Shown here piece by piece: positions 27,001 to 35,931 of a stretch of 64,000 bases of DNA. The stretch's first letter is position 1, and the number at the start of each line of letters is the position of its first letter. The notes under the pieces were generated by a model that did not search any database, had not been told where the DNA came from, and was given only the letters and a program-made list of their open reading frames with translations. Source of the DNA: Marinomonas aquiplantarum (GTDB lineage: Bacteria; Pseudomonadota; Gammaproteobacteria; Pseudomonadales; Marinomonadaceae); assembly GCF_003314975.1 (NCBI RefSeq), contig NZ_QNRF01000002.1, positions 186,001-250,000 on the forward strand, written 5' to 3'. Position numbers and translations under genes: made by a program.

Positions 27001-28050
27001 TTACTGGGTTTTACTGGCCGCTGCTTTAGCCGCTTTTGCTCTTTTAGCGGCGGCTTTGGCTGCATCGGCTTCGGCTAACTGCTTCAGTCCCGCTTTGGTA
27101 TAGGCTGTGCCAGATGCGTGAGCAATGTCGCGAATGACTTGCCATTCTTCCTTGTATGTCACAGGGAAAAAGCGGTCAGCACCACCAAAGGTTTGCTGCA
27201 TGTCAGCTGGGAAGCGGAAGGTGAAGAAAGCCTCTTTAATTTTTTCAACCAATTCAGGGTTTAAGTCATGAGCGTAGCCGAAAGAGGACGTTGGGAAACG
27301 AGGGCTGGTATAAATAATACGGAAGTCCTCTTTGTTGATACGTTTGGCATCCACCATGCGTTTAAACACGTCAGATGCAACAGGTGCGGCTTCATAGTCG
27401 CCAGATAACACGCCCATGACAGATTGGTCATGCTTGCCAGAATATTTCACTTCATAGTCTTTATCCGGTGTGAGTCCAAGTGCAGGGAAGATGGCTCGCG
27501 GTGCTAAGTTACCCGAATTGGAAGAGGCCGACGTGTGAGCGACGACTTTGCCTTTTAAATCGGTCATTTGCTGAATGTCACTGTCTTGTCGCACAATTGT
27601 GATCAGGTTATAACCCTGAAAAGACTCTTCTGTTCCTTTTACGGCAATAGGAACTAAGCCGCCTAAATTCACAGCATAGCCTGTTGGCCCTGTTGAAAAG
27701 CCTGCTATGTGCAATCGACCAGAACGTAACGCCTCGACTTCCGCAGCATTTGAGTGGACTGTGTAATACACTACTTTTTTGCCAGTGACGTCGCTCAGGT
27801 ATTTTTGGAAATCACTAAAGGCGTCTTTATAGACGGCTGGATCTTCAACTGGGGTGTAAGTAAAGACAAGCGTGCTTGGATCACGCCATTGGCTTGAGTC
27901 TTTTGGCAGGTCAGCAACTAGATCGTAATTTTCGTCGCAGAATTTATCGTCCAAAACGCCACGATAGCTACAGTCATCCGCTAAGGTTGTGGTGGCACCT
28001 AACAGTAATGAGCTCGATAGCACTAAACCTGTTAATAATTTAATAGGCAT
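27001..28050 (-). CDS. phnD: Phosphonate-type ABC transporter substrate-binding protein (PhnD family)
   Basis: A 349-residue periplasmic protein. A signal peptide, [24 protein letters not shown], ends near residue 24. The family pattern follows: [57 protein letters not shown] (the oxyanion-binding Ser-rich loop of PhnD) and [13 protein letters not shown]. Two cysteines near the mature N-terminus may form a disulfide. The last ~20 residues are an Ala/Lys repeat tail, unusual for PhnD. A GAGGAAA motif supports ATG 28050 over 28065. The ligand is uncertain. Confidence 0.88.
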   Translation of the reverse strand: MPIKLLTGLVLSSSLLLGATTTLADDCSYRGVLDDKFCDENYDLVADLPKDSSQWRDPSTLVFTYTPVEDPAVYKDAFSDFQKYLSDVTGKKVVYYTVHSNAAEVEALRSGRLHIAGFSTGPTGYAVNLGGLVPIAVKGTEESFQGYNLITIVRQDSDIQQMTDLKGKVVAHTSASSNSGNLAPRAIFPALGLTPDKDYEVKYSGKHDQSVMGVLSGDYEAAPVASDVFKRMVDAKRINKEDFRIIYTSPRFPTSSFGYAHDLNPELVEKIKEAFFTFRFPADMQQTFGGADRFFPVTYKEEWQVIRDIAHASGTAYTKAGLKQLAEADAAKAAAKRAKAAKAAASKTQ

Positions 28051-28153
28051 TATTGTTTTCCTCATGATGTATTTTTTTATTGTTATCACCGGTCGGGAGG
28101 TTCCGTTGTCGGAGATGAGATAACCCCACTTCAAGGTCGGGTCGATTCTCATA

Positions 28154-28171
28154 CAGCAAGGCCAATGCCAA
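28154..28171 (-). promoter_or_regulatory. Probable sigma-54 promoter of the phnD operon
   Basis: On the minus strand, TTGGCAT-TGGCC-TTGCTG has the -24 element TGGCA and the -12 element TTGC with exactly the consensus spacing (TGGCAT-N5-TTGC). It lies about 100 bp before the phnD start. The next gene upstream encodes a sigma-54-dependent response regulator. Confidence 0.75.
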
Positions 28172-28249
28172 TGTTAAAAAATATAATAAAAACAATATTT
28201 TGCATTTATTTTCTCATTTTGTTTTATTTGCTTGGGACGCTTTAGTCTC

Positions 28250-28273
28250 ATGACAAAATGCGAAATGGGTCAT
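28250..28273 (-). promoter_or_regulatory. Possible enhancer (UAS) for the sigma-54 promoter
   Basis: ATGAC (28250-28254) and GTCAT (28269-28273) form a spaced dyad with AT-rich centre, about 80-100 bp upstream of the -24 element. That is where NtrC-type activators usually bind. It overlaps the stop codon of the response regulator gene. Confidence 0.4.
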
Positions 28274-29637
28274 TCGTGTCCTTCGGGCTCGGTTGATTTA
28301 TATTGTTGTTTATCTAATTGGTGTTTTTTCATTTTTCGGTACAAGGTTTTGCGTGACATATCCAGCAGTTCGGCCGCTTCATTTAATTGCCCATGTGTGG
28401 CTCGTAAGCCTTCTTCAATAATGTGACGTTCAAATTGATCCATACGTTCTTCGTAGCTGCCATTGATGTCATCCTGATGTTTGATTGACGCCAGTGATGT
28501 TTCGCTAATGCCGAGCACAAAGCGATCGGTGGCGTTTTTTAGTTCACGTACATTGCCCGGCCACTGATGTTGAATTAAATAATCTAGGTAGGAGGGGGTG
28601 ATGCTAGGCAGTGCCCGAGAAAAATGCTCAGAAGCTTTTCGAGCATAGTGATGAAAAAGAGGCAAGATGTCTTCGGGTCGATCTCTAAGAGGCGGTATGG
28701 TGAGGCTGGCGACATTGAGTCGGTAAAATAAATCCTGACGAAATTTTCCTTCCTCTCCGAGTTGTGCGAGGTTTTCTTTGCTGGCGGCAATGACGGTGAG
28801 TTCAACGGGAATGGGCGTGGTACTACCCACTCGCTCTATGGTACGTTCCTGTAGCACTCGCAGTAGTTTGATCTGCACTGGAAGAGGCATGGTTTCGATT
28901 TCATCTAAAAACAATGTGCCCCCATTCGCAGCTTCGATCTTGCCGATATGGCGTTTATTGGCACCAGTAAAGGAGCCTGCTTCATGGCCAAACAACTCGC
29001 TTTCGATTAGGCTTTCGCTGATACCGCCACAATTAATGGCTATGAAGCGACCTTTGTTTCTGAGACTGAATTGATGCAATGCTCTAGCAACCACATCTTT
29101 TCCACATCCTGTTTCACCATAAATAATGGTGTCAACGTTCGCTTGTGCCAGAGAGGATATGTGCTGGCGAATGTTTTTGATGGCCGCTGACTCGCCAATA
29201 ATTGAGGCTTCTAGCCCGGTTTGTTGGGCAAGATTTTGTTTGAGTTTGCGGTTCTCTAATACCAGCTGGCGTTTTTCAGATGCTCTTTGTAATTGGTTAA
29301 TGAGCTGAGCTGGTTGCAAGGGCTTTTCAAGAAAGTCATACGCACCTTCTTTCATGGCTTCAATGGCCATTGGTATGTCACCGTGACCACTCATTAGTAA
29401 CACTGGTAGTTCATTATCTAACTCTTGCAAGTGAGCCAGTAAATTCATGCCATTCATTTTTGGCATTCTGACATCGCTCAATACCACAACAGGGCTGTTT
29501 TTATCGAGTAATGAGATGGCTTTATCTGCTCGGCTGTAGCTCTCGATTTGGAAGCCTTCGAGCTCCAGCATTTCAGTTAATGCTTCGATAATGGTTTGAT
29601 CATCGTCGATTATGATTATTTTTATTGTGTTTAGCAT
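28270..29637 (-). CDS. Sigma-54-dependent response regulator, DctD/NtrC type
   Basis: A 455-residue three-domain regulator. The receiver has DDD at residues 11-13 and the phosphorylation Asp at 55 in LSDVRMPKM. The AAA+ domain has GETGCGKDVVARAL (Walker A), LFLDEIETM (Walker B) and, for sigma-54 contact, HEAGSFTGANKR, where the usual GAFTGA loop reads GSFTGA. A Fis-type helix-turn-helix, LNEAAELLDMSRKTLYRKM, ends the protein. Its ATG follows the kinase stop directly (TAAATG). The neighbouring phnD promoter is of sigma-54 type, so phnDCEE is the likely target. Confidence 0.92.
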   Translation of the reverse strand: MLNTIKIIIIDDDQTIIEALTEMLELEGFQIESYSRADKAISLLDKNSPVVVLSDVRMPKMNGMNLLAHLQELDNELPVLLMSGHGDIPMAIEAMKEGAYDFLEKPLQPAQLINQLQRASEKRQLVLENRKLKQNLAQQTGLEASIIGESAAIKNIRQHISSLAQANVDTIIYGETGCGKDVVARALHQFSLRNKGRFIAINCGGISESLIESELFGHEAGSFTGANKRHIGKIEAANGGTLFLDEIETMPLPVQIKLLRVLQERTIERVGSTTPIPVELTVIAASKENLAQLGEEGKFRQDLFYRLNVASLTIPPLRDRPEDILPLFHHYARKASEHFSRALPSITPSYLDYLIQHQWPGNVRELKNATDRFVLGISETSLASIKHQDDINGSYEERMDQFERHIIEEGLRATHGQLNEAAELLDMSRKTLYRKMKKHQLDKQQYKSTEPEGHE

Positions 29638-31530
29638 TTATTGTTCTGCCTTTGCTAATTCTAGGGTGAAGCGACTGCCTATCTCTGGTGTCGATGAGAC
29701 TCTGATTTGACCGCCAAAGTCTTGGACTATGTTATAGCTAATGGATAAACCGAGTCCGAGTCCTTGTCCTACCTCTTTTTGGGTGAAAAAAGGATCAAAA
29801 ATTTGCTCTATTTGATTCTCTTCAATGCCAATGCCGGTATCTGTTACATCTATGAATATTCTATTGTTTCGTTCATATACTTGGATAGTCAGCCGTTTGA
29901 TAGCAGCACTTGAGAGAGCGTCAACAGCATTACTGATGAGATTCACCATGACCTGCTCTAAGCGAATGGGTTCCGCTAAAACATAAAGCGAGGAAGCGCT
30001 CATCTGATAATCAAGTTGGCAGCTTTGGTCATCAATTTGACTCGACATGAGTTCGATCGCGTCCCGAATAACCGCATCTAAGCAAACCGGTGTGAGCTCT
30101 GTTCCGGCAACACGAGCGAAGGCTTTGAGATGCTTGGTGATGCGAGTGATTTTGGTGAGCAGCAGGCTGATCTTTTGTAAGCTGGTTTGTGCCTTATCCA
30201 TTTGGGCTTTTTCCATATGTCGTCCTGCGGTATGCAAATGGCTGGCAATGGCGGTGAGTGGTTGATTGATCTCATGGGTAATTCCAACGCCAAGCTTACC
30301 TAGTGCTGCGAGCTTACCAGCTTGCACCAATTCGTTTTGAGCAGCTTTTAATTGTGCTTCTGCTGCGACTCTCTCTTCTATTTCTGCGGCGAGTGTTTGA
30401 TTGGTCTGCTCAACTTGTATTGCCGTTTTCTGAAAGTATTGGAGATCACGAGCCATACTAGACACTTCGTCATGTCCTACAATGCGGATTTTAGTGTCCA
30501 ATTGGGAGCTGGCAATGGCACGCATATTCTGTTGCAACTCAATAATGCGTTGTAATACGTTGCGACGTACATAAAACCAAGAAATAGCACAAGCAATGCT
30601 CAGACTAATAAGAGACAGAAGTAAAATATTACGAATGCTGCCATGGATAGATTTAATTGCTCTTTCGAGTGAGCCACGAATACTGGTGTTAGTATCATTC
30701 GTATATTGATTGATTTGTGCCGCTAATTGTTGAATATGTTGTTGGCTGTTTTCTAAGAGAAAGCTTTGCTGGTAGAGCAGATCGAGCTCTTCGTTTTTAA
30801 GCTGAAAAAGTGGCCCTTTTCTGGAACTCATTGTGAGCAAGTCAAATAATGATTCTTGTAAGGAACTTGGAACCTGTGGGAGTAGAGTGAGGTATTCTGC
30901 TATTTCGGCTCCTAACTTTTCTAACCTTAAAAAGGTGTAGTCTAACTCGTTAAAGGACGTATCGTTGCTGACTTTTTCAATTAAACCAGAGAAATAGTAG
31001 AGTCGATGTATGACCTCCTCCAACTCAGGAGTAGAGTGGATCTGATCTATTTGATAAATGACATCTTGGAATAACGGAAAAACAAACAAAGAATGTTTGG
31101 CGAGTTCCTGTCTGATCACTTCTCGACGTTCTACACTCTGATTTAACAGCGTCAAACTGTTGCTGATTTGTGTAATAAGCTCAAGAAAGTAGCGATTATA
31201 ATCCGGTAGATTGCGCATCAACGAATCCATTTCACGGATGGCAGAGTTGAGCTCGCGCATGGCTTTGTCTCTGGCAACGGAAGAGTCACTGGTCACGAGA
31301 AGTGGTGCAGTAGCTACAATTTGTCGACTTTTATCGTTTAACCGAGCGGCCGCATCCAGTCCCGGAATATCTTGCTGCTTTAACAACAAAAGGCGATCAC
31401 TAAGTTGCAAATAGGTGTTGGTTGCCATCCCACTTGCCACAATAGTGATAGAAGATATCAAAACAAAAGCTAAAAATAGCCTACCGCCAATACCAATATT
31501 ACGAAGCCAAGAAAAGCTGGGAATCCCCAT
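29638..31530 (-). CDS. Membrane sensor histidine kinase, DctB-like core with TorS-like helical sensor
   Basis: A 630-residue kinase. A first helix (~residues 14-34) and a second (~305-325) enclose a ~270-residue periplasmic region that is almost wholly alpha-helical and heptad-rich, reminiscent of the TorS sensor rather than the PDC fold of DctB. A HAMP domain follows (VGHDEVSSMARDL region), then a coiled coil, HisKA with GITHEINQPLTAI (phospho-accepting His ~419), and HATPase_c with NLISNAVDAL, DTGIGI and GQGLGLGLSISYNIV. It is translationally coupled to the response regulator. The signal is unknown. Confidence 0.9.
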   Translation of the reverse strand: MGIPSFSWLRNIGIGGRLFLAFVLISSITIVASGMATNTYLQLSDRLLLLKQQDIPGLDAAARLNDKSRQIVATAPLLVTSDSSVARDKAMRELNSAIREMDSLMRNLPDYNRYFLELITQISNSLTLLNQSVERREVIRQELAKHSLFVFPLFQDVIYQIDQIHSTPELEEVIHRLYYFSGLIEKVSNDTSFNELDYTFLRLEKLGAEIAEYLTLLPQVPSSLQESLFDLLTMSSRKGPLFQLKNEELDLLYQQSFLLENSQQHIQQLAAQINQYTNDTNTSIRGSLERAIKSIHGSIRNILLLSLISLSIACAISWFYVRRNVLQRIIELQQNMRAIASSQLDTKIRIVGHDEVSSMARDLQYFQKTAIQVEQTNQTLAAEIEERVAAEAQLKAAQNELVQAGKLAALGKLGVGITHEINQPLTAIASHLHTAGRHMEKAQMDKAQTSLQKISLLLTKITRITKHLKAFARVAGTELTPVCLDAVIRDAIELMSSQIDDQSCQLDYQMSASSLYVLAEPIRLEQVMVNLISNAVDALSSAAIKRLTIQVYERNNRIFIDVTDTGIGIEENQIEQIFDPFFTQKEVGQGLGLGLSISYNIVQDFGGQIRVSSTPEIGSRFTLELAKAEQ

Positions 31531-31839
31531 TTATGTACGTCCTATTATTTTTATAATTCGTTTACCTAATGAAAGATTGATGCCAACTTAGACGTCTCTA
31601 TTTTATTAGGTATGAGGCTTATATTGCGGACAAAAATGTCCCATCACAAGTGTTTGCTGTTTTTTGAGATCCGAGTTAGTACTCATGGCATTCGTTCTTT
31701 TGCGGATTTAGAGGTGGTCGCCGTGAATGCACTTGGTGTGTTATGTGAGTTGAGTCCGTTAAAGTAATTGTAAACATTAACCTTAGGCTCAAGCGTCTCG
31801 AGGTTTTTGAGATGAGACGCTTGAGAGAATTGATTGATA
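31531..31839. other. Intergenic region between the kinase gene and fhuB
   Basis: About 310 bp with no credible gene. It holds a short dyad, GGACA-N4-TGTCC (31628-31641), which may serve the kinase promoter, and an 11-bp perfect stem TCAAGCGTCTC/GAGACGCTTGA (31789-31799 with 31814-31824) just after fhuB. That stem lacks a T-tract on either strand, so it is a doubtful terminator and may be an RNA-stabilising 3' hairpin. Confidence 0.5.
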
Positions 31840-33816
31840 TTAAAGTCGCTGTAATCCCCACAGCAAATACAATCCACCTAAGATGGAAGCGACCATGCCT
31901 GCTGGGATTTCTTGTGGATAGAGCCATTGTCTGCCCAGCCAATCGGCAAATAACATCAAGAAACTGCCCACCAACGCCGCAGCTATAAGGTGCTCTTTTG
32001 CGCGATTAAAGCCCAACATACGAGCCAAATGAGGTGCCATTAAACCAACAAAGCTAAGGGGGCCAACCACCAAAGTGGCGGCGACGGTTAAGCAAGCTGA
32101 AATGGCTAATAACACTAATCTGGAGCGGCTGACTCTAACGCCTAAAGACTGAGCGCTGGCTTGACCTAGGGGCAAAATGTCTAACCATTTGGTGAATAAA
32201 AACACCAAAGAAACCAGCACAAGGGTGCAGACTAAGGTCATCAACAAGGTTTGGTAAGTGACATAGTAGGTGGAGCCCGACATCCAGGCGAGGAACTGGT
32301 AGTTACGCGGGTCGCCGCCCGCTAAGATGATGGTTTGGATAGCGTTCAACAAAGCGGTAATGGCCACACCGGTTAATAATACGCGCTCAGGTTGGAAGCC
32401 TGATTTACGATTTAGCAGGACAATGATCAACATGCTGATTGCAGCACCGATCAAGCCACTAATGTACATTCCTGTAATACCAGCCGCTAGGCCAGTATAC
32501 AAAGATAAAATCAAACCTATGGCTGTCCCTGAGCTAATACCTATCACCTCAGGGCTCGCCATTGGGTTGCCACTGATGCGTTGAATGATGGTTCCGGCTA
32601 CCGCCAGCATAGCTCCTGCTAGTAGCGCGGTTAATAGTCTAGGCAAACGCCAATCCAGCATTGACCATTCGCCGTTCAATAATAGCCATTGCCAGCCTTG
32701 GTTTTGCAGTGACACAGTGGAAAATACCGCTAACCCTAGTACTAGCATCGCAGCAGTGAGCAGAATAGATTTTTTGCCGAAGCGGCGTACGTGAGGCGTA
32801 TGGCGTGTGAGTACGGTTTCAGTCTGTGTTTGGTGTTTCATCGACAGTTTGGGTAACAGCCATAACATTAAAGGCGCTCCCAATGCAGCCGTCGCGGCTC
32901 CGGTTTGAATGTACATTGGCATGTAACCCGGTAAAGACTGGATTAACAAATCGGTTAGGGTCAGTAGCAAAGCACCAATGATCATCGCCACAATGAGTTT
33001 TGGAGCCAATCGACGAACACCTAATAAACGTGTAATCGCTGGGGCGGCTAAGCCAATAAAACCAATCACGCCGACACTTGCCACCACCCATGAAGTAAGT
33101 AGTACGGCCAAGCCTAGACAAATAAAGCGTAATTTCGCTAAGGAAACACCTAAACTTTTTGCTCCGGACTCAGTGAGCTCTAATAGACTCAAAGGTTTGA
33201 GGAAGAGGAAAGCCGCGCCGGTGGCAATGATGACTTTAGGCAATAGGTATTGCACATTCTCCCAGCCGGTTTGTACCAGAGAGCCGGCTCCCCAAATCAT
33301 TAAGCCTGAGAGCTTTTCTTCGTTGAGAATCAAAAGAACGGTACTAAAAGCACCAAAATACAGATTAATCACTAAACCGGTAATGACGACAATGGTAGGG
33401 GATAGAGCGCGTCGCCATGACAAAGCAAAAACCAATGCCATGGTGATTAAACCGCCCATAAGAGCGACCAAGCTGTGCGAAATTTCGATTAACCAAGGGG
33501 CGTACAAAGTGGCCAACATTAAACCAAAACTGGCACCTGTAGCGACCCCTAAAGTAGAGGGTGACGCAATAGGGTTGCGCAACACTTGTTGCATCAATAC
33601 CCCAGCCACCGCCAATGCGGCACCACAAATTAAGGTAGTGAAGAGGCGAGGCCACCAGGTGAGAGACAGTTTGATGGAAATGACAGACTGCCAATCCGTA
33701 TGAAGAAAGCTTTGCAAGGCCAGATTGAATGGCATTTGTGCGGTCAGTTGCGCATAGCAGACAGCTAAAACGGCTAACAAGAGAAGTCCGACGAAACCAA
33801 AAGGTAGAATGCGCAT
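31840..33816 (-). CDS. fhuB: Ferric-hydroxamate ABC transporter permease, fused FhuB
   Basis: A 658-residue permease made of two FecCD-type halves in one chain, as in E. coli FhuB (660 residues). About twenty helices are visible. Each half has its ATPase-contact motif and the typical LxxPExxGxxxGxxxG pattern: [18 protein letters not shown] in the first, [18 protein letters not shown] in the second. It moves Fe(III)-hydroxamate siderophores across the inner membrane. The start ATG overlaps the fhuD stop (TAATG), indicating coupling. A long stop-free frame on the opposite strand is a shadow. Confidence 0.95.
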   Translation of the reverse strand: MRILPFGFVGLLLLAVLAVCYAQLTAQMPFNLALQSFLHTDWQSVISIKLSLTWWPRLFTTLICGAALAVAGVLMQQVLRNPIASPSTLGVATGASFGLMLATLYAPWLIEISHSLVALMGGLITMALVFALSWRRALSPTIVVITGLVINLYFGAFSTVLLILNEEKLSGLMIWGAGSLVQTGWENVQYLLPKVIIATGAAFLFLKPLSLLELTESGAKSLGVSLAKLRFICLGLAVLLTSWVVASVGVIGFIGLAAPAITRLLGVRRLAPKLIVAMIIGALLLTLTDLLIQSLPGYMPMYIQTGAATAALGAPLMLWLLPKLSMKHQTQTETVLTRHTPHVRRFGKKSILLTAAMLVLGLAVFSTVSLQNQGWQWLLLNGEWSMLDWRLPRLLTALLAGAMLAVAGTIIQRISGNPMASPEVIGISSGTAIGLILSLYTGLAAGITGMYISGLIGAAISMLIIVLLNRKSGFQPERVLLTGVAITALLNAIQTIILAGGDPRNYQFLAWMSGSTYYVTYQTLLMTLVCTLVLVSLVFLFTKWLDILPLGQASAQSLGVRVSRSRLVLLAISACLTVAATLVVGPLSFVGLMAPHLARMLGFNRAKEHLIAAALVGSFLMLFADWLGRQWLYPQEIPAGMVASILGGLYLLWGLQRL

Positions 33817-34688
33817 TAGTTTGCCTCCTGCTCTGTTATGGCTTGGGTGATAAGAGTGGCAAAACGAACCGTGGACGGAATGGCACCAAAGCTCCAAACC
33901 GGTTCAATGCGTAATACTGGATGACCTGATTCTTTAATTAGGTACTGCCATAGCCGATCTTGTTCGAGGTGTTCTTTAGCACCTGCAGGAAGTGGGTCTA
34001 CGACAACAAATTGTCCTTTGATATTCAATAGATGGTCAATGCCGACTAGAGCAAAGCCCCATGCATTGGTGTCCCCCGGCCAAGCATTCTTGATACCTAA
34101 TTGATTCAGCGCGATTTGATACATGCTGTTTTGACCAAAAACTCGCACATGACGAGCATCCATAAACTGAATCATGAGTAGATCTGCTTGTGGTTTGCTT
34201 GGTAAGGAGGCTTTGAGTTGCTGCAACGTACTTTCCGACCTTGTAATGAGTTGCTGTGCTGCCTCTTCTTTGCCAATCGCTGCCGCCATGGTGTTGGTGA
34301 AATTCTGCAAGGCTTGCCAATTCGCTTTGCCATCGGCATAGATAGAAATGGCGGTAACAGGCGCGATTTTTTCTAGTCTGGCTTGATGGTATTGATAAGC
34401 TGGTGAAACAAAAATATGGTCCGGTTTTAGCTCGGCTAGACGCTCTAAATTGGGTTGTGTTCTTAGGCCGATATCTACCGACTCGGCGGGGATACTTGGT
34501 TCTTTGACCCAAGCGTTGTAAGCGGCTTTTTGGGTGGCTCCAACTGGTGTTACCCCCAAACCTAATAAAGTTTCAGTATGAGACCAGTCTATGGACACTA
34601 AGCGTTGCGGCTCGGCATGCAGCGTCCAACTGCTTAGGCACAACAATAAGGTTGTCAGCCCTAAACCTTTTATCGAATGAACAATCAT
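33816..34688 (-). CDS. fhuD: Ferric-hydroxamate periplasmic binding protein FhuD
   Basis: A 290-residue periplasmic protein of the helical-backbone metal receptor class. The signal peptide [20 protein letters not shown] ends at about [22 protein letters not shown] opens the mature domain, with [20 protein letters not shown] following in the usual order. It delivers ferric hydroxamates to FhuB. The ATG at 34688 is used; an in-frame GTG at 34700 adds four residues, and neither has a strong ribosome-binding site. Order fhuC-fhuD-fhuB matches the E. coli fhu operon without the receptor. Confidence 0.92.
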   Translation of the reverse strand: MIVHSIKGLGLTTLLLCLSSWTLHAEPQRLVSIDWSHTETLLGLGVTPVGATQKAAYNAWVKEPSIPAESVDIGLRTQPNLERLAELKPDHIFVSPAYQYHQARLEKIAPVTAISIYADGKANWQALQNFTNTMAAAIGKEEAAQQLITRSESTLQQLKASLPSKPQADLLMIQFMDARHVRVFGQNSMYQIALNQLGIKNAWPGDTNAWGFALVGIDHLLNIKGQFVVVDPLPAGAKEHLEQDRLWQYLIKESGHPVLRIEPVWSFGAIPSTVRFATLITQAITEQEAN

Positions 34689-34721
34689 GGGAATTCTCAC
34701 GGAAGTTGAGTGCCTTAGCTG

Positions 34722-35486
34722 TTAGTTTGGCATGGCAACTGGGTAGCCAGCAGGGTGATCGGCAACGTGCATGTCGATGTCGTAAATTTGCTTTAGGTGT
34801 TCTTGATTAAACAAATCTTTGACGGCGCCCGCTGCAATTAATTTACCGCTGTGCAACGCAACAATGTCATCACAAAAGCGCGCGGCCATATTGATGTCAT
34901 GGATAACAATAATGACGCCAAGGTTGAGTTGCTTGCTGAGCTTTTTGATCAGGTTCAGCATGTCGACCTGATGGGCGATGTCCAAGGCAGAAAGGGGTTC
35001 ATCCAACAGCAAGTACTCTGAGCGTTGAGCCAATAGCATGGCGAGCCATAAGCGTTGGCGTTCACCACCAGATAGGGTATCTACCATGCGATCTGCGTAA
35101 TCCAATGTGTCGGTTAACTGCATGGCTTCTTCAATAATGGCTTTGTCTTGCTTGGTTAAGCGGCCAAGTAAGCCGTGCCAAGGGTAGCGTCCGAAACCAA
35201 CTAAATCGCGCCCAGTGAGAGTGTCCGTGGAAGGCGTATGCTGAGGAAGGTAAGCGACTTTTTGTGCAAACTTTTTACTGGGCCAAGTGGATAACGTTTT
35301 ATTATCCAATAAGATGTCCCCTTCAGTCGGGGATTGCTGTTGCGCCAAAAGTTTCAGTAAAGTCGATTTGCCTGAACCATTGTGTCCGACCAGAGCATAG
35401 ATTTTTCCCGCTTCGAATTGCATGGAGAAATCAGACAAAAGTGAGCGATCACCAACGCGGAACTGCAGATTTTTAGACTCTATCAT
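34722..35486 (-). CDS. fhuC: Ferric-hydroxamate ABC transporter ATPase FhuC
   Basis: A 254-residue ATPase. Walker A VGHNGSGKSTLLKLLA, Q-loop followed by AYLPQHTPSTDTLTGRDLVG, signature LSGGERQRLWLAMLLA, Walker B YLLLDEPLSALD and switch VIHDIN are all present. It is the first gene of fhuCDB and powers siderophore uptake. No TonB-dependent receptor (FhuA) gene lies nearby, so the outer-membrane step is encoded elsewhere. A candidate iron-controlled promoter is just upstream. Confidence 0.94.
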   Translation of the reverse strand: MIESKNLQFRVGDRSLLSDFSMQFEAGKIYALVGHNGSGKSTLLKLLAQQQSPTEGDILLDNKTLSTWPSKKFAQKVAYLPQHTPSTDTLTGRDLVGFGRYPWHGLLGRLTKQDKAIIEEAMQLTDTLDYADRMVDTLSGGERQRLWLAMLLAQRSEYLLLDEPLSALDIAHQVDMLNLIKKLSKQLNLGVIIVIHDINMAARFCDDIVALHSGKLIAAGAVKDLFNQEHLKQIYDIDMHVADHPAGYPVAMPN

Positions 35487-35551
35487 TCTAGAAAACCAAA
35501 TAGGGTTGTGTGCGATTTAAGTTTGCCTAAGACAAACTCACATAAGCTTAC

Positions 35552-35591
35552 ATTCTATTCTTCTCATTAATAATAATGCAAATCGTTTGCA
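35552..35591 (-). promoter_or_regulatory. fhuC promoter with overlapping Fur-box-like palindrome
   Basis: On the minus strand TTGCAT (35581-35576), an 18-bp spacer and TAGAAT (35557-35552) form a plausible sigma-70 promoter. TGCAAA-TCG-TTTGCA (35577-35591), a perfect dyad flanked by AATAATA, overlaps the -35. Its place and A/T-rich arms suit a Fur operator, but it is not a textbook GATAATGATAATCATTATC match. Confidence 0.45.
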
Positions 35592-35931
35592 ATACTATTT
35601 GGTTGAGGGTAGGCAAAGAGAGTCGGTTAAGAATTTGTGCGTGGATCAAGTCTAGGGGCTTTTAGTGTCTATATCCCTAGCCCAAATAGGATAAAAAGTC
35701 CTCTTCATGTCTCAATCCAATGGTTGTGCAGATTGAAAAACATAGACAAGGCGTGCCTTTAGCTGACAGTGGCGTATAATACGCCCAATTTTAAATGCTC
35801 TTATCTCTAGATAACCTAGATTTTGACGACCATTGTGGCGTCATATGGGTTGTTTATGGCCTTTGGTTAGGCGGAGCAGAGAGCGTATTTTATGTTTGTG
35901 CTGTCGTTGCGCAAGGCGGAGATTTTTATAC
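35592..35931. other. Intergenic region upstream of prfC
   Basis: About 340 bp with no gene. A clean -10 TATAAT lies at 35775-35780 for prfC, without a good -35. The open frame of prfC extends into the right part (from 35833), but the upstream residues are rich in Arg and Cys and do not belong to the protein. Confidence 0.5.

Noticed and set aside
31789..31824. Strong hairpin after fhuB taken as terminator
   Set aside because: No T-tract on either strand, so it is mentioned only as a stem-loop.
32978..33703. A 241-codon open frame on the plus strand opposite fhuB
   Set aside because: It is antisense to a clear fhuB frame, has no ribosome-binding site, and its Lys/Thr/Pro-rich product matches no protein pattern; it is a shadow of membrane-protein codons.
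35833..35931. N-terminal extension of prfC
   Set aside because: Arg/Cys-rich residues absent from RF3; the ATG at 35932 has a good ribosome-binding site and gives the standard 529-residue protein.
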